From the NCBI RefSeq assembly GCF_014982805.1, contig NZ_JADCKC010000002.1, positions 620,001 through 684,000 of the forward strand: DNA of 64,000 nt. The letters run 5' to 3'. The notes beneath the pieces are model-generated. The model was not told the DNA's origin and ran no database searches. It worked only from the letters and a program-made list of their open reading frames with translations. Below are positions 51,649-59,621 of the stretch, one piece after another. Source of the stretch: Gemmiger gallinarum (GTDB taxonomy: Bacteria; Bacillota; Clostridia; Oscillospirales; Ruminococcaceae). Position 1 is the stretch's first letter; the number at the start of each line of letters is the position of its first letter. Position numbers and translations under genes: made by a program.

Positions 51649-51684
51649 AGCAAATCATCGGCTTTCTCCCCGGAGAACCACCCA

Positions 51685-51734
51685 AACAAAACAAAAGCTC
51701 CCCCTGCATTCCTTTTCGGGACACAGGGGGAGCT
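51685..51734 (-). terminator. Terminator of nifJ
   Basis: On the minus strand, arms AGCTCCCCCTG and CAGGGGGAGCT around a 17-base loop, followed by TTTTGTTTTG. It lies about 60 bases after the PFOR stop. Confidence 0.84.
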
Positions 51735-51794
51735 CTTTATTTCAGCTTAGATCGGACGAATCCAACTATGCCGCTTTGCCAAAAATCGGGCTGA

Positions 51795-54700
51795 TTATTT
51801 GTACAGCTCGACCAGACGGGTCAGATGCTCGTAACGGGCCTCTGCAGCCTCCTGGTTCTTGGCGAACAGCTCCTTGGCACGCTCCGGGAAGGCGCGGCTC
51901 AGGCGGCTGTAACGGGTCTCGTTGGCCAGGAAGTCCTGATACTTGTCCATGTTGCCGGCCTTGGAGGTGAGGGTGAAGGGGTTCTTGCCCTCGGCCTTGA
52001 GAGCCGGGTTGAAGGTGAACAGGTTCCAGTAACCGGCCTCGACAGCCTTCTTCATCTCGTTCTGGCAGTTGGTCATGCCGCCCTTGACACCGTGCAGCTC
52101 GCAGGGAGCGTAGCCGATGATGATGGAGGGGCCGGGATAAGCCTCGGCCTCGGCAATGGCCTTGACAGCCTGAGCCATGTTGGCGCCCAGAGCGATCTGA
52201 GCAACGTAGATGTAGCCGTAGGTCATGCAGATCTCGGCCAGGCTCTTCTTGCTGATCTCCTTGCCGGCTGCAGCGAACTGGCAGACCTCACCGATGTTGG
52301 AGGCCTTGGAAGCCTGTCCGCCGGTGTTGGAGTACATCTCGGTGTCGAAGACCATGACATTGACGTCGTGGCCGGAAGCCAGGACGTGATCCAGGCCGCC
52401 GTAGCCGATGTCGTATGCCCAGCCGTCGCCGCCGAAGATCCAGAAGCTCTTCTTGGCCAGGTACTGCTTGTCCTTCAGGATCTCCTTGGACTCGTCGCAG
52501 CCGCAGGCTTCCAGAGCAGCGATCAGGTCCTTGGTGGGCTGATCGTTGGCCTTGGTGTTGGCCTTGGTCTCCAGATACTTGTCGATGACAGCATCCAGCT
52601 CAGCGCTCTTGCCCTTCAGGGCCTCAACCTTCTTGATGAGGTTCTCGCGGACGGTCTCGTAACCGATCTGCATGCCGAGGCCGTGCTCAGCGTTGTCCTC
52701 AAACAGGGAGTTGATCCAGGCGGGGCCGCAGCCGGATTCCTTGTTGACGGTGTAGGGGCTGATGGAAGCGGTGCCGCCCCAGATGGAAGAGCAGCCGGTG
52801 GCGTTGGAGATGAACATCTTCTCGCCGAAGAGCTGGGTGATCAGGCGGGCATAAGAGGTCTCGGCGCAGCCTGCGCAGGAGCCGGAGAACTCAAGCAGCG
52901 GCTGGTTGAACTGAGAACCCTTGACGGTGGTCTCGGCCATCATGCCGGGCTTCTTGCGGATGTTCTCGACGCAGTAGTCGAAAGCAGCCTGCTGTGCGGA
53001 CTGGCTCTCCTGCGGCTTCATCTCGATGGCCTTGGTGGGGCAGACGGTGACGCACTCGCCGCAGCCCATGCAGTCCAGCGGGCTGACAGCCATGGTGAAC
53101 TTGTACTCGCCGGGCTTGGGCTTGAGGTCGGCAGACTTCAGGCTCTCGGGAGCGGCGGCCAGCTCATCGGCGGTCAGGCAGAAGGGACGGATGGTGGCAT
53201 GAGAGCAGACAAAGGCACACTGGTTGCACTGAATGCACTTCTCAGCATCCCACTCGGGAACCATAACAGCGGTGCCGCGCTTCTCGTAAGCGGAGGCGCC
53301 CAGCTCCCACTGGCCGTTGGCGTTGTGGGCAAAGGCGGAAACCGGCAGGCTGTCGCCGTCCATACGGGCAACGGGCTCCATGATGTCGCGGACCATCTTG
53401 ACAACTTCAGGACGGCCGGACAGCTCCTTGGCGGGAGCGTCGGGAGCGGGGTTGGACCAGGAAGCGGGGACCTCGACCTTGTGGACAGCGTCCACGCCGG
53501 CGTCGATGGCCTTGTAGTTCATCTCGACAACAGCGTCGCCCTTCTTGCCGTAGCTCTTCTTGGCGGCCTGCTTCATGTAATCGACAGCCTCGTCGATGGG
53601 CATGATGTCGGCCAGCTTGAAGAAGGCGGACTGCAGGATGGTGTTGGTGCGCTTGCCCATGCCGATTTCGATGGCCTTGTCGATGGCGTTGATGGTGTAC
53701 AGCTGGATGTTGTTGTCCGCGATGTACTTCTTGTCAGCAGCGTTGAGGTGCTGGTCCAGCTCCTCGTCGGTCCACTGGCAGTTGATCATGAAGACGCCGC
53801 CGGGCTTGACATCCTGGACCATCTTCATGCCCATGTGGATGTAAGCGGGGTTGTGGCAGGCAACAAAGTCAGCCTGGTTGATGTAGTAGGGGCTGCGGAT
53901 GGGCTTGTCGCCGAAACGCAGGTGGCTGATGGTGACGCCGCCGGTCTTCTTGGAGTCATACTGGAAGTATGCCTGGATGTACTTGTCGGTGTGGTCGCCG
54001 ATGATCTTGGTGGAGTTCTTGTTGGCGCCGACAGTGCCGTCGCCGCCCAGACCCCAGAACTTGCACTCCTTGGTGCCGGGGGCAGCGGTGATGGGAGCGG
54101 GCTTGACCTCGGGCAGGCTCAGGTTGGTCACGTCATCGACGATGCCGATGGTGAAGCGGGCCTTGGGAGCGTCCTTCTCCAGCTCCTTGTAAACAGCGAA
54201 GACAGAGGACGGCGGGGTGTCCTTGCTGCCCAGGCCGTAGCGGCCGCCGGTCAGCACGACATCGTTCATGCCGGCCTCACGCAGGGTGGCGGCAACATCC
54301 AGGTACAGGGGCTCGCCCAGAGCGCCGGGCTCCTTGGTGCGGTCCAGGACAGCGATCTTCTTGACGGTCTTGGGCAGAACCTTGAGCAGGGCCTCGGACA
54401 CCCAGGGACGGTACAGACGGACCAGCACCAGGCCGACCTTCTCGCCCTTGGCGGTCAGGTAGTCGATGACTTCCTCGGCAACGTCGCAGATGGAGCCCAT
54501 GGCGATGATGACGCGGTCTGCATCCTCAGCGCCGTAGTAGTTGAACAGATCGTAGTTGGTGCCGATCTTGGCATTGATCTTGTCCATGTACTTCTTGACG
54601 ACGGCGGGCAGCGCCTCGTAAGCCGTGTTGCAGGCCTCGCGGTGCTGGAAGAAGATGTCGCCGTTCTCATGGCTGCCGCGGGTCTTGGGATGCTCGGGGT

Positions 54701-55325
54701 TCAGTGCCTCGGCACGGAACTGAGCAACGGCGTCCATGTTGCACATTTCCTTCAGATCTTCGTAGTCCCACTTCTCGATCTTCTGGATCTCATGGGAGGT
54801 ACGGAAGCCGTCAAAGAAGTTGACGAAGGGGACGCGGCCCTCGATGGCAGACAGGTGCGCAACGGGAGACAGGTCCATGACTTCCTGGGGATTGGATTCG
54901 CACAGCATGGCGAAGCCGGTCTGACGGGTGGCGTAAACGTCGCTGTGGTCGCCGAAGATGTTCAGCGCCTGGGTGGCGACGGTACGGGCAGACACGTCAA
55001 AGACGCAGGGCAGCTGCTCAGCTGCGATCTTGTACATGTTGGGGATCATGAGCAGCAGGCCCTGGGATGCGGTGAAGGTGGTGGTGATGGCGCCAGTGCC
55101 GAGCGAACCATGCACAGCGCCGGCTGCACCGGCCTCCGACTCCATCTCAACGACCTTGACCTGGTTCCCAAAGATGTTCTTCAGACCGGCAGCAGACCAC
55201 TGGTCGACGGTGTCTGCCATGGGGCTGGAGGGCGTGATCGGGTAAATGGCCGCCACGTCGGTGAAGGCATACGCTACGTGCGCCGCAGCGGTATTGCCGT
55301 CCATAGACTGTTTTGCTCTGGGCAT
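51795..55325 (-). CDS. nifJ: Pyruvate:ferredoxin (flavodoxin) oxidoreductase
   Basis: Single-chain PFOR of 1176 residues, oxidising pyruvate with CoA to acetyl-CoA and CO2 and reducing ferredoxin. Key enzyme of anaerobic energy metabolism and butyrate/acetate formation. The domain order is complete: pyruvate-binding alpha part (AAIYPITPSSPMADTVDQW near 25-43), CoA and gamma domains, a two-cluster ferredoxin-like segment (CIQCNQCAFVCSHATIRPFC; CMGCGECVTVCPTKA), and the C-terminal TPP-binding beta part (GDGWAYDIGYGGLDHVLASG; MYSNTGGQASKAS) with a fourth-cluster Cys near GSCAGC. The start at 55325 follows GGAGGAAGAAAA and gives the family length; the longer frame is not plausible. A 33-bp inverted repeat lies about 270 bases upstream. 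Confidence 0.97.
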   Translation of the reverse strand: MPRAKQSMDGNTAAAHVAYAFTDVAAIYPITPSSPMADTVDQWSAAGLKNIFGNQVKVVEMESEAGAAGAVHGSLGTGAITTTFTASQGLLLMIPNMYKIAAEQLPCVFDVSARTVATQALNIFGDHSDVYATRQTGFAMLCESNPQEVMDLSPVAHLSAIEGRVPFVNFFDGFRTSHEIQKIEKWDYEDLKEMCNMDAVAQFRAEALNPEHPKTRGSHENGDIFFQHREACNTAYEALPAVVKKYMDKINAKIGTNYDLFNYYGAEDADRVIIAMGSICDVAEEVIDYLTAKGEKVGLVLVRLYRPWVSEALLKVLPKTVKKIAVLDRTKEPGALGEPLYLDVAATLREAGMNDVVLTGGRYGLGSKDTPPSSVFAVYKELEKDAPKARFTIGIVDDVTNLSLPEVKPAPITAAPGTKECKFWGLGGDGTVGANKNSTKIIGDHTDKYIQAYFQYDSKKTGGVTISHLRFGDKPIRSPYYINQADFVACHNPAYIHMGMKMVQDVKPGGVFMINCQWTDEELDQHLNAADKKYIADNNIQLYTINAIDKAIEIGMGKRTNTILQSAFFKLADIMPIDEAVDYMKQAAKKSYGKKGDAVVEMNYKAIDAGVDAVHKVEVPASWSNPAPDAPAKELSGRPEVVKMVRDIMEPVARMDGDSLPVSAFAHNANGQWELGASAYEKRGTAVMVPEWDAEKCIQCNQCAFVCSHATIRPFCLTADELAAAPESLKSADLKPKPGEYKFTMAVSPLDCMGCGECVTVCPTKAIEMKPQESQSAQQAAFDYCVENIRKKPGMMAETTVKGSQFNQPLLEFSGSCAGCAETSYARLITQLFGEKMFISNATGCSSIWGGTASISPYTVNKESGCGPAWINSLFEDNAEHGLGMQIGYETVRENLIKKVEALKGKSAELDAVIDKYLETKANTKANDQPTKDLIAALEACGCDESKEILKDKQYLAKKSFWIFGGDGWAYDIGYGGLDHVLASGHDVNVMVFDTEMYSNTGGQASKASNIGEVCQFAAAGKEISKKSLAEICMTYGYIYVAQIALGANMAQAVKAIAEAEAYPGPSIIIGYAPCELHGVKGGMTNCQNEMKKAVEAGYWNLFTFNPALKAEGKNPFTLTSKAGNMDKYQDFLANETRYSRLSRAFPERAKELFAKNQEAAEARYEHLTRLVELYK

Positions 55326-55596
55326 TTTTCTTCCTCCGTTTACAATATTCAGCACCTGCGCCGCAAGGGCATGCGGCCTTTTGCAACCGCCGAAATCCCG
55401 GCATGCAGGCAGACGCCTCCCTTTCCCGTTTTGCGGGGAAATGAGAAACGCCCGTTGTATGCCGGGGCTCCACGCCCCTGTTTTGCAGGAACAGTACCTT
55501 ATTTGGTGCAGGCAAAATCTGCCCAAGAAAGGCGCTTTTGCTTGACTCCATTTTACCAAAAAACAAGGTTTTTCGTAAAGTCCATTTGAATAGAAT

Positions 55597-55629
55597 GTTG
55601 CACATATTTTCGATTTACATATGTGCAAC
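55597..55629. promoter_or_regulatory. 33-bp inverted repeat upstream of nifJ
   Basis: Perfect 11-bp arms GTTGCACATAT and ATATGTGCAAC, separated by 11 bases, so their centres are 22 bp (two helical turns) apart. It sits in an AT-rich region upstream of PFOR and may be a regulator site; it differs from the Rex consensus (TTGTTAA-type). Confidence 0.55.
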
Positions 55630-55972
55630 TTGCTGAACTTGGAAAATTTTACCTGTAATATGCGTCATTTTTGAAAGCAAATATCATAGCCCTTTTGTGG
55701 GTTTTGACGGCAGAACAAGCAGCTCTTTGGCCGGGAGGTTCGCTGCTGTGCGGAAAGTTGTGGAAACCCGCCGGTGCAGGGCGGAAAATCTGCAAGGAGA
55801 GAGAGAACCGGCAGGGGGCAAGGCCGTTGGGCCAACGAAGGGGCGAGGGGAGATACAGATGTTTTTACCTTATTGAAATAGAAGGGACCTGTCTTGTTGA
55901 CATCGGGGAAAAGGCACTTTAGAATGAGGGATAAGAATGCCCATTTTTTTGATGCAAAGGAGTTTTGGGACG
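55630..55972. other. Intergenic region between divergent nifJ and NUDIX genes
   Basis: 343 bases with no credible gene. It holds the nifJ side promoter area (AT-rich up to about 55700, no clear -35/-10) and the NUDIX promoter at 55897-55925. The middle is a GC-rich Gly/Arg-coding-like stretch without function that I can recognise. Confidence 0.5.
55897..55925 (+). promoter_or_regulatory. Promoter of the NUDIX gene
   Basis: TTGACA (55897-55902), 17-base spacer, TAGAAT (55920-55925). Its position argues against the upstream in-frame ATG at 55937 as the main start. Confidence 0.8.
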
Positions 55973-56512
55973 ATGGCACACAGTGAGAAAACGCTGGACA
56001 GTCAGATGATTTTTAACGGCCGGGTCATCCGGGTGACGCTGGACAAGGTCCTGCTGGAGAACGGCAATACCTCCACCCGGGAGGTGGTGCACCATCACGG
56101 CGGAGCCTGCATCATGCCGGTGACCGACCAGAATGAGATCTACATGGTGCGCCAGTTCCGCTACGCCCTGGGGGAGGAAGTATGGGAGCTGCCCGCCGGC
56201 AAGCTGGAGGCGGGAGAGGACCCCTTTGCCGCCGCCAAGCGGGAGCTGGAGGAGGAATGCGGCCTGACCGCCGACGAATACACCTCCCTGGGGGTACTCT
56301 ATCCCACGGTGGGCTACGACAGCGAGAAGATTTATATCTGGATCGCCCGGGGGCTGCACACCACCGGTCAGCACCTGGACGACGACGAATTTCTGGACGT
56401 GCACAAGGTCCCCTTAGAGAAGGCCCTGGCCATGGTGGAGGACAACACCATCCGGGATTCCAAGACCATCGCCGGCATCCTGCGCTATGCGCTGATGCGG
56501 AAAGGGCAGTGA
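55973..56512 (+). CDS. NUDIX hydrolase (ADP-ribose pyrophosphatase type)
   Basis: 179-residue NUDIX enzyme, probably hydrolysing ADP-ribose or a related nucleoside diphosphate sugar. The NUDIX box G-x5-E-x7-REUxEE-x2-GU is intact: GKLEAGEDPFAAAKRELEEE at about residues 73-92, followed by CGL. Sequence before it (REVVHHHGGACIMPV; RYALGEEVWELPAG) is typical of ADPR pyrophosphatases. The start at 55973 follows AAAGGAG by 10 bases. It is followed 2 bases after its stop by the GT10 gene, so they are co-transcribed. Confidence 0.92.
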   Translation: MAHSEKTLDSQMIFNGRVIRVTLDKVLLENGNTSTREVVHHHGGACIMPVTDQNEIYMVRQFRYALGEEVWELPAGKLEAGEDPFAAAKRELEEECGLTADEYTSLGVLYPTVGYDSEKIYIWIARGLHTTGQHLDDDEFLDVHKVPLEKALAMVEDNTIRDSKTIAGILRYALMRKGQ

Positions 56513-56514
56513 CC

Positions 56515-57498
56515 ATGGCGGACAAACAGGTGCGTCTGGGGTTCTGCGACCTGGCCCCCGACTGGGACCCCGAGGACAACTATTTCACCCGGGTGCTGCG
56601 TCAGGGCGGCTACACCGTGACCGTCTGCCGCAGCCCGGAGGAACACCCTGACTTTGTCATCAGCTGCGGTTTCGGCCGGGCATACCTGGACTACGGCTGC
56701 TGCCGCATCCAGTTTTCCGGGGAGGACAGCTGGCCGGACCTGAACGTCTTTGACTATTCCATGGGTTTTCCGCTGCTGGAATACGGGGACCGGTATCTCC
56801 GGCTGCCCCTCTACGCCATGCGGGACAGCTGGGCCCCGGCTCTCATCAAGCACACCCTGCCCGACGAGGACTTTCTCGCCCGGAAAAAGTTCTGCAACTT
56901 TGTGGTGAGCAACGATTTCAGCGCCGAGCGCAACGCCTTTTTTGAGGCGCTGTCCGCCAAGCGCCGGGTGGACAGCGGCGGGTCCTACAAAAACAACATG
57001 GGCGGACCGGTGCCGGACAAGCTGGCCTTTCAGAAGCAGTACAAGTTTTCCATCGCCTACGAGAACAGCCGGGACCCCGGCTACTGCACCGAGAAGATTG
57101 TGGACGCCTTTGCCGCGGGCACAGTGCCCATCTACTGGGGGGACCCCTGCATCAAGGAGGAATTCAACCCCGAGAGCTTTGTCTGTGCCGACGACTACCC
57201 CGACAATGACGCCCTGATCGACGCCATCCAGGCTATTGACAAGGACGACGCTCTCTACCTGCGCTACTGCCGGGCGCCCATCCTGACCCCCGGCTGCCGT
57301 GCGGAACGCTACACCGACGGCAAGGCCTGCTTTGCCTTTCTCGACGCCATCTTTGCCAAGGGGCCCGAGGGCGCCATCTGCCGCAACCGCAGCTGCTGGG
57401 GCGGCATCTACGAAAACGACCTGCGCTACTACCGCGACCTGGCCGAGGAGGCCAAGCGTCCCAAAGGTCTGCTGGCCCGGCTGGGGCTGCGCCGGTGA
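56515..57498 (+). CDS. GT10 alpha-1,3/4-fucosyltransferase
   Basis: 327-residue fucosyltransferase of the Lewis-antigen-forming family, transferring Fuc from GDP-Fuc to GlcNAc in a lactosamine-type acceptor. The donor-site region is intact: KFCNFVVSN at 125-133, then KFSIAYENS at 177-185, GYCTEKIVDAFAAGTVPIYW at 189-208 and WGDP. It has no N-terminal membrane helix, as in Helicobacter FucTs, nor their heptad repeats. The short spacing after the NUDIX gene suggests an operon. It stands far (30 kb) from the GT11/GT6 pair but in the same window. AAAGGG lies about 11 bases before the ATG. Confidence 0.93.
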   Translation: MADKQVRLGFCDLAPDWDPEDNYFTRVLRQGGYTVTVCRSPEEHPDFVISCGFGRAYLDYGCCRIQFSGEDSWPDLNVFDYSMGFPLLEYGDRYLRLPLYAMRDSWAPALIKHTLPDEDFLARKKFCNFVVSNDFSAERNAFFEALSAKRRVDSGGSYKNNMGGPVPDKLAFQKQYKFSIAYENSRDPGYCTEKIVDAFAAGTVPIYWGDPCIKEEFNPESFVCADDYPDNDALIDAIQAIDKDDALYLRYCRAPILTPGCRAERYTDGKACFAFLDAIFAKGPEGAICRNRSCWGGIYENDLRYYRDLAEEAKRPKGLLARLGLRR

Positions 57499-57509
57499 GT
57501 GTTTCCGGT

Positions 57510-57917
57510 TCAGTTTGCGGCCTGCCCTGCGTCCAGAAGTTCGTCAAGACGGGCAAGGTCTATCCTGCCGTCGCCTTCCTCGCCCTCATAAAAATAGTCC
57601 TCGTACTCGATGCGGGTTTCGCTCAGTATTACGACTTTTTCCATGAGCTGCCCCCGGCTGTCGTACCATTTCAGCAGATAGCGCCAGCCGCTGTAGTCTG
57701 CGCTGGGTTCTTCCCGGCGGAAGGTCATGGCATTGATCTCCCCGGTGATCTGTTCCATCTCTTCCCCGTCGGCGATCACCACCATTTCTCCGTCTGTTCC
57801 CGAATACAGTTCTATCCTGCCGGCCTCCCCGATGTCCAGGTCCAGGTCCGTTCGGGCACAGCCCGCCGTCAACAGCGCCGCCGCCAGCAGCAGCCCCCAC
57901 ACCATGGGTTTTCTCAC
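57510..57917 (-). CDS. Small lipoprotein
   Basis: 135-residue lipoprotein: signal peptide ending LTAGC, Cys20, then a compact domain (about 22-135) rich in acidic residues (EEMEQITGEINAMTFRREEP; YLLKWYDSRGQLMEKVVIL). No family recognised. The start is taken as GTG at 57917, with GGAGAG 6 bases upstream; an ATG four codons in would also keep the signal peptide. It faces the GT10 gene from the other side and is divergent to trmO across a TTTTCCACA hairpin. Confidence 0.75.
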   Translation of the reverse strand: MRKPMVWGLLLAAALLTAGCARTDLDLDIGEAGRIELYSGTDGEMVVIADGEEMEQITGEINAMTFRREEPSADYSGWRYLLKWYDSRGQLMEKVVILSETRIEYEDYFYEGEEGDGRIDLARLDELLDAGQAAN

Positions 57918-58066
57918 AAGAATCTCTCCCGTTCCAAACCGTTTCCGGTTTCTCAGTTTCTACTAATATAGACGCAAAAAATCCCCGGTTGTTGCCTGTA
58001 TGGCGCCAAATTGACCGGGTATCCGCCGATGGGCCTTTTGCCGGAGGAGGGTTTCTGCCCGCGGGC

Positions 58067-58100
58067 GGGAAGTTTTCCACAGATTGGTGGAAAACTTCCC
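58067..58100. repeat. TTTTCCACA hairpin, copy 2
   Basis: 14-bp perfect arms GGGAAGTTTTCCAC and GTGGAAAACTTCCC with loop AGATTG. It lies between the divergent starts of the small lipoprotein and trmO, so it is not a terminator for either. Confidence 0.75.
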
Positions 58101-58171
58101 CGGTCTGTGTCCTTTTCCACCGGTGCACGCCCCGGCAGGCCCCTTCCACACACTGACTTTCTGGTGATTGC

Positions 58172-58873
58172 ATGTCTGATTCCGAAGCTTATACCATTCA
58201 TCCCGTCGCCCACATCCAGAGCGACTTTTCCGAGAAGTTCGGCATCCCCCGCCAGAGCGGCCTGGTGGAGGGGCTGGAAGCCCGGGTGGTGTTCACCCCC
58301 GACTGCCGGGTGGCCGAGGCCCTGCGGGGCATCGAACAGTACAGTCACCTCTGGCTGGTGTGGCAGTTTTCCCAGGCGGCGGGGCGGCCCTGGCATCCCA
58401 CCGTCCGCCCGCCCCGGCTGGGCGGCAATGTGCGCATGGGGGTCTTTGCCACCCGCAGCCCCTGCCGTCCCAACGCCCTGGGGCTTTCCTGCGTGCGGCT
58501 GGTGAGGGTGGAGTGGGACGCCCCTGACGGTCCCGCCCTGCGGGTGGCGGGGGCCGACCTGCTGGACGGCACCCCCATTTATGATGTCAAGCCCTACCTG
58601 CCCTATGTGGACAGCCACCCCGATGCTTCGGGCGGCTTTTCCGACAAGACCGCCCACCGGACGCTGGGGGTGGACTTTCCCCCGGAACTTCTGAACAAGG
58701 TCCCGGAGGAGAAGCGGGCGGCCCTCACCGGGGTCCTGGCCCAGGACCCCCGGCCCGCCTACCAGCACGACCCGGCCCGGGTTTACGGCATGGCCTTTGC
58801 CGGGCTGACCGTCCGCTTTACGGTGGATGACGACCCGGACAAAATGCAGCTTACCGTAGTGGCGGTGGAGTAA
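58172..58873 (+). CDS. trmO: tRNA (t6A37)-methyltransferase TrmO
   Basis: 233-residue TrmO (YaeB/TsaA family), which methylates N6-threonylcarbamoyladenosine at position 37 of tRNAs using SAM. The beta-barrel N-terminal domain has IHPVAHIQSDFSEKFGIPRQ, GIEQYSHLWLVWQFS and the SAM-site GVFATRSPCRPNALGLSCVR. The C-terminal part has DLLDGTPIYDVKPYLPYVDS. The length matches. The start is weakly supported by its ribosome site, but the conserved domain begins immediately after it. Downstream is a gap with another TTTTCCACA hairpin. Confidence 0.94.
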   Translation: MSDSEAYTIHPVAHIQSDFSEKFGIPRQSGLVEGLEARVVFTPDCRVAEALRGIEQYSHLWLVWQFSQAAGRPWHPTVRPPRLGGNVRMGVFATRSPCRPNALGLSCVRLVRVEWDAPDGPALRVAGADLLDGTPIYDVKPYLPYVDSHPDASGGFSDKTAHRTLGVDFPPELLNKVPEEKRAALTGVLAQDPRPAYQHDPARVYGMAFAGLTVRFTVDDDPDKMQLTVVAVE

Positions 58874-58985
58874 GTTGGATTTACTCTCCGTCATGCAGTT
58901 TTGTTTCGCCGCCGTCCGGTTGTACACGTCGCCGGGTGTTCGGCGGATTTTCCCGGTTTTTTCCGGCTTTTTTCGAAAAAGGCCG

Positions 58986-59026
58986 GAAAGTTTTCCACAA
59001 AGGAAGGCCCGGCTGTGGAAAATTTC
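58986..59026. repeat. TTTTCCACA hairpin, copy 3 (imperfect)
   Basis: Arms GAAAGTTTTCCACA and TGTGGAAAATTTC with a 14-base GC-rich loop, in the gap after trmO. A T-rich run follows on the plus strand, so it may also act as the trmO terminator. Confidence 0.6.
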
Positions 59027-59144
59027 TTTTGTTTTCCCCGGTGAGGGGGGCTTGTCCGGCCTGTCCAAAAGGCAGGCGCCGCCCGCCCCGCCGGTTCCGT
59101 CTTTACTGTTCATTCTGATCTTTTTTTGACTGGAGGTTTTACCC

Positions 59145-59441
59145 ATGACCCATCATATCGTAATGTGGAAGTTCAAGCCCGAAGTTGCCGATGCCGACAA
59201 GCCCCGACTGCTGGCCGACATGGCAAAACACCTGGAAGGCCTGGTGGGCCAGGTGCCCGGGCTGGTGGAGCTGCATTTTGTCTCTGCGCCTCTGGCATCC
59301 AGCACCCATGACATGGCTCTCGTCTCGGTTTTGGAGAAGCCGGAGGACGTGGCAGTCTACAGCCATCACCCCGCCCATGTGAAGGTGGCCGACACCTACG
59401 TCCGCCCCTATACCTGCGACCGGGCCTGCCTGGACTATTGA
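59145..59441 (+). CDS. Dabb-domain (stress-responsive A/B barrel) protein
   Basis: 98-residue protein made of one Dabb domain: it begins MTHHIVMWKFKPEV, the family signature (H-x-V-x-W/F-K), with MALVSVLEKPEDVAVYSHHP and VRPYTCDRACLDY in the second half. Such proteins form dimeric alpha/beta barrels of uncertain function, sometimes heme- or aromatic-binding. CTGGAGGT is 8 bases upstream. A single-gene unit ending at a strong terminator. Confidence 0.85.
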   Translation: MTHHIVMWKFKPEVADADKPRLLADMAKHLEGLVGQVPGLVELHFVSAPLASSTHDMALVSVLEKPEDVAVYSHHPAHVKVADTYVRPYTCDRACLDY

Positions 59442-59473
59442 TACGGCACATTACTCATTTTTGAGCAGCAGTG

Positions 59474-59526
59474 CCCGGGAGGGGTTCCTCACAAAAAGAG
59501 AAACCCTCCCGGGCCTTTTTTCTTTT
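59474..59526 (+). terminator. Terminator after the Dabb gene
   Basis: Arms CCCGGGAGGGGTT and AAACCCTCCCGGG around a loop, followed by a T-rich run. Confidence 0.8.
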
Positions 59527-59563
59527 TTGTCCTGACCCAACCGGTTTCCGGACACAACAAAAA

Positions 59564-59607
59564 GAGCCGGGAAGTTTTCCACAAACTGGTGGAAAACTTC
59601 CCGGCTC
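59564..59607 (-). terminator. TTTTCCACA hairpin, copy 4, acting as terminator
   Basis: 19-bp perfect arms GAGCCGGGAAGTTTTCCAC and GTGGAAAACTTCCCGGCTC with a 6-base loop. On the minus strand a T-rich run follows and it is just after the GIY-YIG/GNAT gene, so it probably terminates that operon. Confidence 0.75.
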
Positions 59608-59621
59608 TCGCTGTTTCTGTT

